Of a DNA stretch of 59,105 nt, positions 16,437 to 25,595 are shown piece by piece. Position numbers and translations under genes: made by a program. The stretch comes from Pseudomonadota bacterium (GTDB lineage Bacteria > Desulfobacterota > Desulfobacteria > Desulfobacterales > Desulfosarcinaceae), in NCBI GenBank assembly GCA_023435265.1, contig JAEYRZ010000054.1:1-59105 (forward strand), written 5' to 3'. The notes under the pieces are model-generated. The model was not told where the DNA came from, searched no databases, and saw only the letters and a list, made by a program, of their open reading frames with translations. Every line of letters starts with the position of its first letter. The stretch's first letter is position 1.

Positions 16437-17402
16437 ATGTCCCAAACGGTTTTAGTCGTCGCGGAGCAGAATGAAGGTCGATTCCGCAAGGTTACCTATG
16501 AAGCGCTGAGCGCCGGGCGCACGATCGCCGAAAGCACAGGCGGTCAACTCTGCGCCCTGGTCCTGGGAAGCGGGGTTTCGGCGATTGCCTCGGAAGCGGC
16601 CGAATACGGGGCCGTCCGGACGTTGGTGGTCGATGATGCCGCGCTGGCCGATTATACCACCGAAGCGTACACCGATGTGGTGGCCGGCGTGACCGGTTCA
16701 CTCAACGCCTCCATCATTCTGCTCGGCGCCACCAGCCAGGGCAAGGACCTCGCGGCCCGGCTCTCGGCGCGCCTCAATGCCGCTCTGGCGACCGATTGCA
16801 TCGCCATCGACCATCAGAATGGACAGACGATCGCCCGCCGCGCCATGTACGGCGGCAAGATCCTGGCCGATGTCGAGCTTACCGGTGCACCGGTGATTGC
16901 GGCCGTGCGGCCCAATACGATGACCGCCAGCCGGAAGCCGGCCGCCGGGAATGTCGAAACGATCGCCGTCCCTGTCACCGCGCCGAAAGCCCGGGTGATC
17001 GGAAAACAACTCGACACCGGCAAAGTGGAACTGACCGAAGCCGATGTAGTCGTTTCCGGAGGCCGGGGGATGGGCGGCGCCGACTACTCGGTCCTCGAAG
17101 CGCTGGCCGACGTGCTGGGCGGCGCCGTGGGCGCCTCACGATCCGCCGTGGACGAAGGCTGGCGTTCGGCCGCGGACCAGGTGGGGCAGACCGGCAAGAC
17201 CGTTTCGCCCACGCTTTATATCGCCTGCGGCATTTCAGGGGCGATCCAGCACTTGGCCGGGATGTCCTCTTCCAAGGTCATCGTGGCCGTCAACAAGGAC
17301 CCCGAAGCCCCCATTTTCACCAAGGCCGATTACGGTATCGTGGCCAATCTGTTCGAGGCGGTGCCGCTGATGACCGAGGCCATCAAGAAAGTGAAGGGAT
17401 AG
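16437..17402 (+). CDS. etfA: Electron transfer flavoprotein alpha subunit
   Basis: The 321-residue FAD-binding partner of EtfB. The C-terminal domain shows the FAD signature: VVSGGRGMGG near residue 204, ASRSAVDEGW near 233, VGQTGKTVSPTLYIACGISGAIQH in sequence, and NKDPEAPIF near the end. Together with etfB it forms the soluble carrier between acyl-CoA or related dehydrogenases and the quinone pool or other acceptors. It ends 80 bp before a strong terminator. Confidence 0.96.
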   Translation: MSQTVLVVAEQNEGRFRKVTYEALSAGRTIAESTGGQLCALVLGSGVSAIASEAAEYGAVRTLVVDDAALADYTTEAYTDVVAGVTGSLNASIILLGATSQGKDLAARLSARLNAALATDCIAIDHQNGQTIARRAMYGGKILADVELTGAPVIAAVRPNTMTASRKPAAGNVETIAVPVTAPKARVIGKQLDTGKVELTEADVVVSGGRGMGGADYSVLEALADVLGGAVGASRSAVDEGWRSAADQVGQTGKTVSPTLYIACGISGAIQHLAGMSSSKVIVAVNKDPEAPIFTKADYGIVANLFEAVPLMTEAIKKVKG

Positions 17403-17481
17403 AGCTTCAAGGGGACAGCGCGTCGAGGGTTTGCCGGTGCGTGCAAGCCCCCGGCCGTTTAACCCGGAAAAGCGCCTGCTG

Positions 17482-17510
17482 AAAGACCGCCTCGTTCGAG
17501 GCGGTCTTTT
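17482..17510 (+). terminator. Intrinsic terminator after etfBA
   Basis: A 12-bp perfect stem (17482-17493 with 17498-17509, loop GTTC) ends in TTTT. It separates etfA from rimO. Confidence 0.85.
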
Positions 17511-17539
17511 GGCCTGTGGGCTCGATACGGAACAGTGGC

Positions 17540-18856
17540 ATGGATGTGTATCTGGAAACCCTGGGCTGCGCACGCAACCAGGTCGATGGCGAAACCATGG
17601 GCGGCCGACTGAAAGCCGCCGGCTGGCGGATTGTCGACGATCCAGCCGCCGCCGATGTGATCGTGGTGAATACGTGCAGCTTCATCGAGTCGGCGGCCGA
17701 TGAATCGATCGACACGATTCTGGCCCTCTCGCGCCATAAACAGACCGGCCGCTGCCGGCGTCTGGTCGTGGCCGGCTGCCTCCCTCAACGTTACGGCAGC
17801 GAAATCGCAGCCGCACTGCCCGAGGTGGATCTCTTCCTGGGCACCGGCGCCTATGACCGGATCGCGGCCGCGGTGGCGGGCGGGCTGCAGCCGGGTGCCT
17901 GCCTGCTGCCCGACCCGGAACGCCACGATATCCTCCAGACACCCGGGCGCACACCGGCTGTCACGCATGCCGCTTACTTGAAAATCGCCGAGGGCTGCGA
18001 TCGAAGCTGCACGTACTGCATTATCCCGCGATTGCGCGGCCGTCATCGCAGCCGACCGCAGGAGCTGGTCCTGGAGGAGGCGCGCCGCCTGATCGCCGGC
18101 GGCGCCCGCGAACTGACCCTGGTGGCCCAGGAAAGCACGGCCTACGGTCACGATCTATCCCCGCCGGCCTCGCTGGCAGGGCTGCTGGCCGCGTTGGCGG
18201 CGCTGGATTCCGCCGTGTGGGTACGCTTCCTTTACGGGCATCCGGCCAGCATCACGCCGGCGGTCTGGCAGACCATTGCCGAACATGACAACCTGTGTCC
18301 CTATTTCGATATACCGGTACAGCATTCTGCAGCACCGGTCCTGCGCCGCATGGGGCGGCGTTATACGGCCGACGATCTGCTGCGGCTGTTCGATACCATT
18401 CGTGCGGCGGTACCCGCGGCGGCCCTGCGCACCACGCTGCTGGTGGGTTTTCCCGGCGAAAGCGAAACCGATTATAAACACCTGCTTGCTTTTGTGGATC
18501 GCGTGCAGTTCGATCATCTCGGGGTCTTCGCCTACTCGGACGCCGAGGACATTCCGGCCCATCGCCTGCCGGACCCGGTCGAACCCAGGATCGCCCGCCG
18601 CCGCCTGAACAGGCTGATGAACCGCCAAAAAGCGATTTCGCGCCGCAACCTGTCGCGGCAGCTTGACCGGCGTTTGACCGTGATGGTCGAGGAGCCGCTC
18701 GAACCCGGGCTCTACGCGGCACGCACCATGCGCCAGGCGCCTGAAGTGGACGGCATGACGCTCGTGCGCAGCCCCTCCGTGCTTCTGCCCGGTCATTTTG
18801 TGGAGGTGAATATCGTCGATACCCTGGACTACGACCTGATCGGGGAACCGGCATGA
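17540..18856 (+). CDS. rimO: Ribosomal protein S12 methylthiotransferase RimO
   Basis: A 438-residue radical SAM enzyme that methylthiolates an Asp of ribosomal protein S12. The N-terminal MTTase domain has LGCARNQVD with the first cluster cysteine, NTCSF and AGCLPQRY. The radical SAM motif GCDRSCTYCIIP lies near residue 150, and a C-terminal TRAM-like domain ends the protein. The start is ATG 17540, since it places the MDVYLETLGC motif at the N-terminus. The stop overlaps the start of the prenyl synthase (ATGA), so they are coupled. Confidence 0.95.
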   Translation: MDVYLETLGCARNQVDGETMGGRLKAAGWRIVDDPAAADVIVVNTCSFIESAADESIDTILALSRHKQTGRCRRLVVAGCLPQRYGSEIAAALPEVDLFLGTGAYDRIAAAVAGGLQPGACLLPDPERHDILQTPGRTPAVTHAAYLKIAEGCDRSCTYCIIPRLRGRHRSRPQELVLEEARRLIAGGARELTLVAQESTAYGHDLSPPASLAGLLAALAALDSAVWVRFLYGHPASITPAVWQTIAEHDNLCPYFDIPVQHSAAPVLRRMGRRYTADDLLRLFDTIRAAVPAAALRTTLLVGFPGESETDYKHLLAFVDRVQFDHLGVFAYSDAEDIPAHRLPDPVEPRIARRRLNRLMNRQKAISRRNLSRQLDRRLTVMVEEPLEPGLYAARTMRQAPEVDGMTLVRSPSVLLPGHFVEVNIVDTLDYDLIGEPA

Positions 18857-19833
18857 CCGAACTCAAGCAGCGCATATTGGCGGCGGTTCGCGGGGACCTC
18901 GCGGCGGTGGAGACCGCGCTCGAGGAGAACCTGCATCCGCATTTCGAGCTGGTCGGCCGGGTGGCGGGGCATATCCTCTTCGCGGGCGGCAAGCGGCTGC
19001 GCCCCCTGCTGATGATTCTGGCCGCGCGCCTGTGCGGCGATTCAGGAGACGGTTCGGCGCGCACCGCAACGATCTTCGAATACCTGCACGCCGCCACCCT
19101 CCTGCATGATGATGTGGTGGACGGCGGACGGGTGCGCCGCGGCCGAACCGCCGCGCATGAGGTCTGGAACGCCCCTACGGCGGTTTTGACCGGTGATTTT
19201 CTGCTGGCCCGCGCGCTCGCCCTCGCGGCCCGGACGCAGCTGCCTTCCGTGATCGACACCATTGCCGCCATCACCGAATTCATGTCGCAGGGCGAAATAC
19301 AGCAGCTGCTCCACAAAGGCGATCTTGAACTGAGCGAAGCCGCTTACCACGAAGTGATCCGCTGCAAAACGGCGGTGCTTTTCGAAGGCGCCTGCCGGGT
19401 CGGCGCTCTGCTGGCCGGCGCCGCGCCATCACAGGTCAAGTTCCTGGGCGACTTCGGCCATCACCTGGGCATGGCCTTCCAGATGGCGGACGATTTGCTG
19501 GACTATACCCAGGATTCGGCGGTATTGGGTAAAAAGCCCGGCGCCGACCTGCGCGAAGGCAAATTGACGCTGCCGGTTATCCACACGCTCAGGGTCGCCG
19601 ACCCTGGAGACCGTCGATGGATCGAGCAGCTTATCCGCAGCGCCGATTTCGAGGACCATGAGTTCGCGCGGCTGGTTCGATTGCTGGATGCGTACGGCGG
19701 AATCGATTATACCCGCCGGTGCGCCCGCGGACACATCGACTCCGCCCGGCGGCAGTTGGACCACTTTCCGCCGTCTGACGCACGCGCCACGCTGAGCGAC
19801 ATCGCCGCGTATGCGATCGCCCGGAATCACTGA
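18853..19833 (+). CDS. Polyprenyl diphosphate synthase
   Basis: A 326-residue trans-prenyltransferase that builds the isoprenoid side chain of menaquinone or similar lipids. The first aspartate-rich motif appears as LLHDDVVDGG near residue 82 and the second as QMADDLLDYTQD near 214, with GGKRLRPLL before the first. The size fits octaprenyl/heptaprenyl (IspB-like) enzymes, but product length cannot be read from sequence. It overlaps rimO by 4 bp. Confidence 0.93.
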   Translation: MTELKQRILAAVRGDLAAVETALEENLHPHFELVGRVAGHILFAGGKRLRPLLMILAARLCGDSGDGSARTATIFEYLHAATLLHDDVVDGGRVRRGRTAAHEVWNAPTAVLTGDFLLARALALAARTQLPSVIDTIAAITEFMSQGEIQQLLHKGDLELSEAAYHEVIRCKTAVLFEGACRVGALLAGAAPSQVKFLGDFGHHLGMAFQMADDLLDYTQDSAVLGKKPGADLREGKLTLPVIHTLRVADPGDRRWIEQLIRSADFEDHEFARLVRLLDAYGGIDYTRRCARGHIDSARRQLDHFPPSDARATLSDIAAYAIARNH

Positions 19834-19896
19834 AGATCGCGTGGATCCCGATACCGGCGCCCGCCGGCGGGGATCCGCGTTCCCGAGGAGGTTCAC

Positions 19897-21081
19897 ATGC
19901 AGACCAAACCTTTCCCCCGCCTGTTGTTCTGCCTGACCGTGCTGGGTTTGATCGGAACGGCTCACGTCGCCGCGTTGGCACAGGGCACTCCGGACACCCT
20001 GACGCTGCAGGCCATCGGCAGCAGCCGCGTGCGCAGCCAGGATATGCAGGCCACCCGCGAAGAGGCGGTCGCCGCGGGTCTGGTGAACGCGATCGGGCAA
20101 GTGCTGATCGACATCATTCCCCAGGAAGTGGTCGGCAGTCGATTCGCATTGCTGACTCAAGTCGTTCTGGCCCAGACCGACCGGTACGTGCGCAACTACC
20201 GCGTACTCACCGAAGCCACCCAGGGCAATATCTATCATGTGCTGCTTGAAGCCTCGGTTTCGGTTCCCCAGATAAAGACTTCGCTGAAGCAGGCCGGCCT
20301 GGTCATCGAGAAGTCGAGTGCGCCCCGGATTCTCTGGTGCATCGCCGAGAAGCACATCCTGGAGCCCACCGAACGCTACTGGTGGAGCGGTCAATCTCCT
20401 CCTGAAGCGATCAGCACCGCCGGTATTCTCGCCCAGGAGGCCGCGGTCCAGGGCTTCCGGTCGGTCGAACCGCAGCAGAGCCAAATGAGCATGGGTTATG
20501 CCGCCGAGCTCACGGTCCCCGAAGCCGTCGCTCTGGCCGGCCAGTCGGGGGCGGATGTGGTGGTCGTCGGACGGGCCGTGGCCGAAGCGGCGCCCAATAC
20601 GATGACCGGAAGCCTTCAGGCGTTCCGCGGCAAGATCGAGATCTCCGGTTACCGGGTCGACACCGGGGAACGGGTTGCACATGTCGAACAGGTTGCATTG
20701 AACGGCGGCGATGATCCGCAGGCCGCAGGCCGCGAGGTCCTGGTCAAGGTCGCGGGGGCTGCGGCCGGCCCGCTTTTCCAGCAACTCCGCAACGCCCGCG
20801 TCGGTGTGGGAGGCAAAGGGCGCGTGGAACTGGCCGTAGAGGGAACCCGCGGCAATATCGCCGATCTCGTCCGCTTCCGCAACGTGCTGGCCGCTCTGCC
20901 CGGGGTCGAGAACGTACAGCTCAAGGAGATGATGCAGGATCGAACTCTGATCAGCGTCGACTATCCAGGAGATGCGCGCGCGCTCGCCGACGCCCTGATG
21001 TTGCAAAACTACGATAATTTCGGCATTAGCATTCTGGAGATCGGGACCGGCGGCATCCGGCTGCAGCTTCAACCCCGATGA
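19897..21081 (+). CDS. Secreted protein of unknown function, LPP20/FlgT-like N-terminus
   Basis: A 394-residue protein with a Sec signal peptide (hydrophobic 8-27, cleavage near ALAQG). After the signal, residues about 38-75 (SSRVRSQDMQATREEAVAAG) resemble the conserved segment shared by LPP20 lipoproteins and FlgT-type proteins. The middle part has an ADVVVVGRAV segment like TolB-like envelope proteins, and the C-terminus is unassigned. AGGAGG precedes the start. It stands alone between the prenyl synthase and pgsA. A shorter protein with a similar theme is at 22167-22751. Confidence 0.7.
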   Translation: MQTKPFPRLLFCLTVLGLIGTAHVAALAQGTPDTLTLQAIGSSRVRSQDMQATREEAVAAGLVNAIGQVLIDIIPQEVVGSRFALLTQVVLAQTDRYVRNYRVLTEATQGNIYHVLLEASVSVPQIKTSLKQAGLVIEKSSAPRILWCIAEKHILEPTERYWWSGQSPPEAISTAGILAQEAAVQGFRSVEPQQSQMSMGYAAELTVPEAVALAGQSGADVVVVGRAVAEAAPNTMTGSLQAFRGKIEISGYRVDTGERVAHVEQVALNGGDDPQAAGREVLVKVAGAAAGPLFQQLRNARVGVGGKGRVELAVEGTRGNIADLVRFRNVLAALPGVENVQLKEMMQDRTLISVDYPGDARALADALMLQNYDNFGISILEIGTGGIRLQLQPR

Positions 21082-21129
21082 GAGAAGCGGGACGACCGGG
21101 GCCGGCGGCATTGTACCCGCTGCGCCTGA

Positions 21130-21161
21130 CAGGCTGTTGAAAAACGTTTTTCAACAGCCTG
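21130..21161. repeat. Perfect 32-bp palindrome, solo form of the 114-252 repeat
   Basis: The two 16-bp arms (CAGGCTGTTGAAAAAC and its exact complement) abut without spacer. The left arm is identical to the left end of the element at 114-252. It sits 20 bp ahead of the pgsA start and could fold in the transcript or mark an excision product. Confidence 0.8.
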
Positions 21162-21181
21162 TTAAGGGGACAGGAGATCCT

Positions 21182-21769
21182 GTGACGCGTTTTCACTCCA
21201 CCATCAGCATCCCCAACATCCTTACGCTGATGAGAATTCTGCTCACCCCGCTTTTTGTCATTTTACTCCTGCGCCGTTCATTCGACATGGCGCTCCTGGT
21301 TTTTTTCATCGCAGGGGTGAGCGACGGCCTGGACGGCCTGATCGCCCGCTGGCTGAACCAGCGGACCGCCCTGGGCGCCTACCTCGACCCCATGGCGGAT
21401 AAACTGCTGCTCGTGTCCGCCTACATCACCCTGCCCGTGATGGACGCGATCCCGGACTGGCTTTCGGTAATCGTCATTTCGCGGGATGTGATCATTCTGC
21501 TTGGCATCGCGACCCTCACGCTCACCGAGAAGAAATATGAAGTGCGCCCCACCTTCGTCAGCAAATGCACGACAACCCTGCAGATCGTCACGGTGATCGT
21601 CGTATTGCTCGACCCGGGCCGTTTCAGGGCGGATTTCATGCTGCCCCTCGCCTATTGGGGCACGGCGGCGCTGACCATTCTTTCCGGTTTGCACTACATC
21701 TATTTCGGGATGCGCATCCTGCAGGAGAACAATCATCAGAGCGCCGGCCCCTCACGCAAGCAGCGGTGA
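21182..21769 (+). CDS. pgsA: CDP-alcohol phosphatidyltransferase (PgsA-like)
   Basis: A 195-residue membrane enzyme, probably CDP-diacylglycerol-glycerol-3-phosphate 3-phosphatidyltransferase, for phosphatidylglycerol synthesis. The family motif DG-x2-AR-x8-G-x3-D-x3-D is seen as DGLDGLIARWLNQ followed by GAYLDPMADK. Several hydrophobic segments span the chain. The start is taken as GTG 21182, with GGAG seven bases upstream; an in-frame TTG at 21137 lies in the palindrome and is unlikely. A related phospholipid synthase of the family cannot be excluded. Confidence 0.87.
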   Translation: MTRFHSTISIPNILTLMRILLTPLFVILLLRRSFDMALLVFFIAGVSDGLDGLIARWLNQRTALGAYLDPMADKLLLVSAYITLPVMDAIPDWLSVIVISRDVIILLGIATLTLTEKKYEVRPTFVSKCTTTLQIVTVIVVLLDPGRFRADFMLPLAYWGTAALTILSGLHYIYFGMRILQENNHQSAGPSRKQR

Positions 21770-21862
21770 AGCGCGGCCTATTATCGATTTCGGGCCGGGC
21801 AGCCGCCCGGTTTGGGCTTGACAGCGGGTCCGCGCCGATGTTAACAAGACCGCACATTTTTT

Positions 21863-21937
21863 AGGCACGTAGCTCAGGGGGAGAGCACTACCCTGACACG
21901 GTAGGGGTCGACAGTTCAAATCTGTCCGTGCCTACCA
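21863..21937 (+). tRNA. tRNA-Val (anticodon GAC)
   Basis: The 75-nt gene folds fully. The acceptor AGGCACG pairs with CGTGCCT, the D stem is GCTC/GAGC, and the anticodon stem is CTACC/GGTAG with loop CTGACAC giving GAC. The T stem is GACAG/CTGTC with loop TTCAAAT. The discriminator is A and CCA is encoded. Confidence 0.97.
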
Positions 21938-21943
21938 GAAATC

Positions 21944-21971
21944 AAGCACCGAGCGCTTCGGTGCTTTTTTT
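21944..21971 (+). terminator. Intrinsic terminator after tRNA-Val
   Basis: AAGCACCGA pairs with TCGGTGCTT around a 5-nt loop, followed by TTTTT. It begins 6 nt after the tRNA CCA end. Confidence 0.9.
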
Positions 21972-22166
21972 ATCCGCCAGACCGCCAGCGTTCCCCGCCG
22001 GCTTGTCCGCCCTGCGCTGCCCGGCGTACCGGCCGCACCTTTTGCCAGCGTGCGGGAGCCTTCAACCCGGAACGGCGATGCGCGCCGAATGGCTTGAATT
22101 CGCCGGCCGGATCGATTAACTTGCATTCCCCTTTGAATGGATCCCTATCGCTGGAAGGAGATTCGA

Positions 22167-22751
22167 ATGCCTCGAACCCGTGTGGCAGCCGCCCTCTTAT
22201 GCTGGATCTTGATTTGGTTTGCCGGCTGCGTGCAGCGTCCCGCGGCGCCGCCCCCTTCCCCTGAGCCGGGGCCGCCGGTCGTTCTGCAGCCCGGACAGCC
22301 CCAATATCCGGTCAGAATCGCACCGGTGCCGCCTGCCTGGGCCGTCAAAGGCAGCGGCGCGTACCAGGAAGGTGCGGACCGCCTTTTTCACGGCGTCGGT
22401 ATGGCCGCCGCCGGCTCGGGAAACCGGATCCTCGTCCGGACCGCGGCCGACAATCTCTCCCGCCGCGAGTTGGGGAAGGTTCTGCGTGATTATGTGACCG
22501 AACTTTCGAGCGGACAGCCGGAGGGCGGGGAGGGCCGCCTGGAACAGCTCATTCAGGAAAGCCTTGGCAAGGGGGTCATTGTCGAACACTGGACCGATCC
22601 GCGCGATGGAAGCATGTACGCCTTGTGTCGCCTCGGCCTGGCGCAGTTCAAGGAAACCCTGATGCGCAGCGGTGCCTTCGATACGGCCTCGCGCATGACG
22701 CTGCTCGAAAAAGCCGACCGGCAGCATGCCCGCATGGCCGGATTGCCCTGA
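22167..22751 (+). CDS. Lipoprotein, LPP20-like
   Basis: A 194-residue protein with a lipoprotein signal ending at WFAGC near residue 22, then a proline-rich linker. The mature domain (about 65-190) has GVGMAAAGSGNRILVRTAADNLSRRELGK, written here only as a guide to the LPP20-like pattern of a conserved glycine stretch and an alternating helix. The start is ATG 22167, with GGAAGGAG upstream, rather than an in-frame ATG at 22137. Its function is unknown. It shares the theme of the secreted protein at 19897-21081. Confidence 0.7.
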   Translation: MPRTRVAAALLCWILIWFAGCVQRPAAPPPSPEPGPPVVLQPGQPQYPVRIAPVPPAWAVKGSGAYQEGADRLFHGVGMAAAGSGNRILVRTAADNLSRRELGKVLRDYVTELSSGQPEGGEGRLEQLIQESLGKGVIVEHWTDPRDGSMYALCRLGLAQFKETLMRSGAFDTASRMTLLEKADRQHARMAGLP

Positions 22752-22801
22752 GACCGGCGGCATCACGCCAGCGGCCCGCCAGGGAATTGCATGCCGGCCG
22801 A

Positions 22802-23554
22802 TTATCGAAGGAAATCGAATCCGATCAGCGCCAGGCTGAACAATCCGATGCCCGTCATCAGCAAAGGACTCCATACGGTCCGGGCATAATGCCGCAGGCA
22901 GTGGAATCGGCCGTTGAAGCCGCGGCATTTCATGGCCAGGTGCACTCGGCGGGCACGTTCGGAAGCCCGCACAAAAAGCATCCCCACCAGATAGGCATAG
23001 GTCCGGTACGTGTGCAGGTTGCTGCCGGGCTGAAAATTGCGGATGCGCGCCGCCCGATAAAGCCGCTGGTATTCCTGTTCGATCACGAAGGTATAGCGGT
23101 AGGCCAGAAGCAGCAGGTGGACCAGTTTGGCCGGCATCCCCAGCCGGTGCAGGGTGTGCCCCAGGGTTGAAATCGTCATCGTGGCCAGCAGGGCGGTGTA
23201 GGCCAATAGAATGGCCGTGGTCTTGAGCGAGATCTGCAGGCTCAGTAGGATTCCCGGTCGGCTGAAGGCAACCGGTCCGACCCGCGCCAGCGGCTCACCC
23301 GGATAGGTCAGCGGCAGAACCGCCCAGATCAGGATCAGCAGTCCGAGAGCGCCCCTGAGGCGGCGGAGCAGGGGCCGCGCCGGAAGGCGGGCCAGAAGGA
23401 TCAAGCCTGCTGAAAAAAGCAGGGCGGAGACCAACGCGGTGGTCTCGTGCGTCAAAGCCACGCTGAACGAGTACGCCGTGGCGGCCGCCACGCGCACCGC
23501 CGGGCTGCTGCGATGGACGGCCGAGTGCCCCTGGGCAAACGCTTCATCGATCAT
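22802..23554 (-). CDS. nikQ: Nickel/cobalt ECF transporter transmembrane component (NikQ/CbiQ)
   Basis: The 250-residue T component of an energy-coupling factor transporter. Four or more hydrophobic segments are visible between residues 25 and 145 and at the C-terminus. The cytoplasmic coupling helices carry the two Ala-Arg-Gly type motifs, RAARIRNF near 165 and AMKCRGFNGR near 205, which contact the ATPase. It is the last gene of the nik cluster and overlaps nikL by 11 bp. The ATPase component (NikO/CbiO) that should follow is absent; the neighbouring gene is on the other strand. Confidence 0.88.
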   Translation of the reverse strand: MIDEAFAQGHSAVHRSSPAVRVAAATAYSFSVALTHETTALVSALLFSAGLILLARLPARPLLRRLRGALGLLILIWAVLPLTYPGEPLARVGPVAFSRPGILLSLQISLKTTAILLAYTALLATMTISTLGHTLHRLGMPAKLVHLLLLAYRYTFVIEQEYQRLYRAARIRNFQPGSNLHTYRTYAYLVGMLFVRASERARRVHLAMKCRGFNGRFHCLRHYARTVWSPLLMTGIGLFSLALIGFDFLR

Positions 23555-24173
23555 CGCCGGGACTTTCCTTTAAATTCCGCCTGCGAAAGTGCAGGTAGCT
23601 CGCCAGCCCCATAAGCCCCAGAATATAGCCGACCCCCGAAAGGATGTCGCGCAGCCCCCAGGCCTGTTCGGCGATGGCGGCCCGCAGCGGTGCCAGTTCT
23701 TTTTCGAGCTGCGTTCGGATGATTGTTTCCAGTTCGCGCCGGTCCAGACAGGGAGGTCCGGCCGCCGCGTCGGGCATCGGTTCCGCCGGGGCTGCCGGAT
23801 TGGAACGCGGAGATGCCCCGGCGCCGCTGTCGCCTCCCAGTTCCGCGGCGCGCACCGTCCATTGATTGCCGTGGCCGCTGCCGGCGGTGAGCACGATTTT
23901 GAGATCGCTGCGTTGCGGAATCGCGAAACTGAAACGTCCCGCGTCGTCCGTGCGGCCTTCCAGCAGCTTGCGGCCAGCCGGATCGTAAACCTCGATGAGG
24001 CCGCCGTTCACATAGCGGCCGCCGCTGAACTTGCTCTGTGTCTGAACCGTATCGCCCTCGACCCAGGCGAAAACCGATACCTTGTGGGCCGATGCCGGCA
24101 CCGCCCAAAGTACCGCCAATATCGCCGGTAAAGAGAAAACCAGCCGGCGCCACGCGCTACATCCGAGATCCAT
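23544..24173 (-). CDS. nikL: Nickel transport accessory protein NikL-like
   Basis: A 209-residue exported, membrane-anchored protein. A signal peptide ends near PASAHK, giving a mature N-terminus HKVSVFAWVEGDTV that is characteristic of the NikL/CbiL-type component seen in nickel ECF systems lacking NikN. A carboxypeptidase-regulatory-like beta domain spans about 30-105, and a transmembrane helix lies near 185-197 before a basic tail. It overlaps nikM upstream by 17 bp and nikQ downstream by 11 bp. It probably substitutes for NikN in substrate handling; this role is known from family context rather than shown here. Confidence 0.8.
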   Translation of the reverse strand: MDLGCSAWRRLVFSLPAILAVLWAVPASAHKVSVFAWVEGDTVQTQSKFSGGRYVNGGLIEVYDPAGRKLLEGRTDDAGRFSFAIPQRSDLKIVLTAGSGHGNQWTVRAAELGGDSGAGASPRSNPAAPAEPMPDAAAGPPCLDRRELETIIRTQLEKELAPLRAAIAEQAWGLRDILSGVGYILGLMGLASYLHFRRRNLKESPGDDR

Positions 24174-24801
24174 GATTCATCCTTTGAAGCGCTTCCAGGT
24201 TTCGGCCGGTCGGCAGCAGCTCCGGCTTGACTTTGTTCAGGAAGCCGATGCAGAACGCCGTCACAATGCCCTCGATCACCATGACCGGAAGGTGCAGCAC
24301 AAGCGTGGTTCCGGCAACCGGCAGGAATTGCTCGTCGGTAAACAGCAGGCTGGCGGCCATCACCACGGCGGCCAGCGCCACGGAGCCGGCCCCGCTGCCA
24401 AAGGCCGCGAGATGCCCGGTCCAGCCGGGACGGCCGATCCATCGCCCGAAAATCCAATATACCGCCACCGCCGGACCGGCCATGATGATCAGGTTGACGC
24501 CCAGGGTGGTGATGCCGCCGAATTGAAAGAAGATTCCCTGCAGCAGCAGCGCCACCCCGATCACGGGGAACGCCGACCAGCCCAGCAGCAGGCCGACGAT
24601 CCCGTTCATGATCAAATGGGCGTTGGTCGGGCCGATGGGCACGTGCACCAGAGAAGCCACGAAGAACGCCGAGGCCAGCATCCCGGCCTGCGCGATACGG
24701 TCGTAATCAAGATTTTTAAGCCCCAGGCTGGTGCCCGCGGCCGCCAGCGCGGCCCCCGAAATCAGCACGGGGCCGGACAGATATCCTTCCGAAATGTGCA
24801 T
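24157..24801 (-). CDS. nikM: Nickel ECF transporter substrate-binding component (NikM/CbiM)
   Basis: The 214-residue S component. The start at 24801 gives MHISEGYLSG, the invariant N-terminus in which Met1/His2 provide metal ligands in known CbiM/NikM structures. The later VHVPIGPTNAHLIMNG segment carries the other conserved histidines. About six membrane helices are present. Upstream ATG candidates would bury the metal site and are rejected. The nickel preference over cobalt is inferred from the NikK and NikL neighbours and the hydrogenase locus nearby. Confidence 0.9.
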   Translation of the reverse strand: MHISEGYLSGPVLISGAALAAAGTSLGLKNLDYDRIAQAGMLASAFFVASLVHVPIGPTNAHLIMNGIVGLLLGWSAFPVIGVALLLQGIFFQFGGITTLGVNLIIMAGPAVAVYWIFGRWIGRPGWTGHLAAFGSGAGSVALAAVVMAASLLFTDEQFLPVAGTTLVLHLPVMVIEGIVTAFCIGFLNKVKPELLPTGRNLEALQRMNHGSRM

Positions 24802-24818
24802 GCCGCCACTCCTTGCGC

Positions 24819-25595
24819 TCAGGGCCTTTTGTTCCAGGGATGAAATTCGACCCAGAGGACGGCACCCAGTTCCACCTCCTTGGGTGTGCCTTCGTAATCG
24901 ATTTTGCGGTCCGAAGGGTTCAGGGCGGCGAAGCCCCACCAGCCGGGGGCGGGTACGCTGTAGGAGAAGAGGCCGTTGGCGTCGGCCTTGATCGTCTGGG
25001 TGACCATATAATCGTTGGGGATTTTTACGTTCCGATCCTGATTGAAAAATTCGATTTCTACGCTGGAGTACGGCACGGGCCGGCCGTTCATCTTGACGAC
25101 GCCCTGGAACAGGTTGCCCGCATAGAGGCCGAAGGGGCGGGAGAGCGGTACGATCTCGGTTTTCAACCCGATCTCGGCATCCCAGCCCTCATCATCCCCG
25201 AAAGCGGTGATCACGGTCTTGGTGAGGTGGACGATGTAGCAATCCTCGGCCGGCTCCCAATAGGGTTGCGGCTCCATGTAAAAGATATAAACACCGGGCC
25301 GCTGCACCCCGTATTTCAGCTGCCAGGCCGGATGGCCCAGCACCTCGACGGGTGCGAGCTGCGCCAGCAGGTCCTGCCGGCGCCCTCCCGAAACCACCTG
25401 AAAGGCCTTGGGCTTCACCAGCGCCATGCCGACCATCTCCATGGGATGGCTGAAGCTCAACTGCATCGTAAGGGTGCGGTCGTCATCCTGGAGGATCATC
25501 GAATCGGATGGAATCAGCATTCCGAAATGGGCGGAAGCCGTGGATGCGGAAAGCAGCACGGCCGCCATCACGAGGACCTGAACATTGCGTCGCAT
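24819..25595 (-). CDS. nikK: DUF4198-family periplasmic protein (NikK-like)
   Basis: A 258-residue exported protein beginning with a signal peptide cut near TASAHF. The mature chain starts HFGMLIPSDSMI, typical of the NikK/DUF4198 proteins encoded with nickel transporters and having an N-terminal metal-binding histidine. A beta-rich domain fills the rest, with a second Ig-like segment from about 150. It is the first gene of the nik cluster, 17 bp upstream of nikM, and has a good promoter and a long leader. It probably delivers Ni2+ to NikM. Confidence 0.85.
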   Translation of the reverse strand: MRRNVQVLVMAAVLLSASTASAHFGMLIPSDSMILQDDDRTLTMQLSFSHPMEMVGMALVKPKAFQVVSGGRRQDLLAQLAPVEVLGHPAWQLKYGVQRPGVYIFYMEPQPYWEPAEDCYIVHLTKTVITAFGDDEGWDAEIGLKTEIVPLSRPFGLYAGNLFQGVVKMNGRPVPYSSVEIEFFNQDRNVKIPNDYMVTQTIKADANGLFSYSVPAPGWWGFAALNPSDRKIDYEGTPKEVELGAVLWVEFHPWNKRP

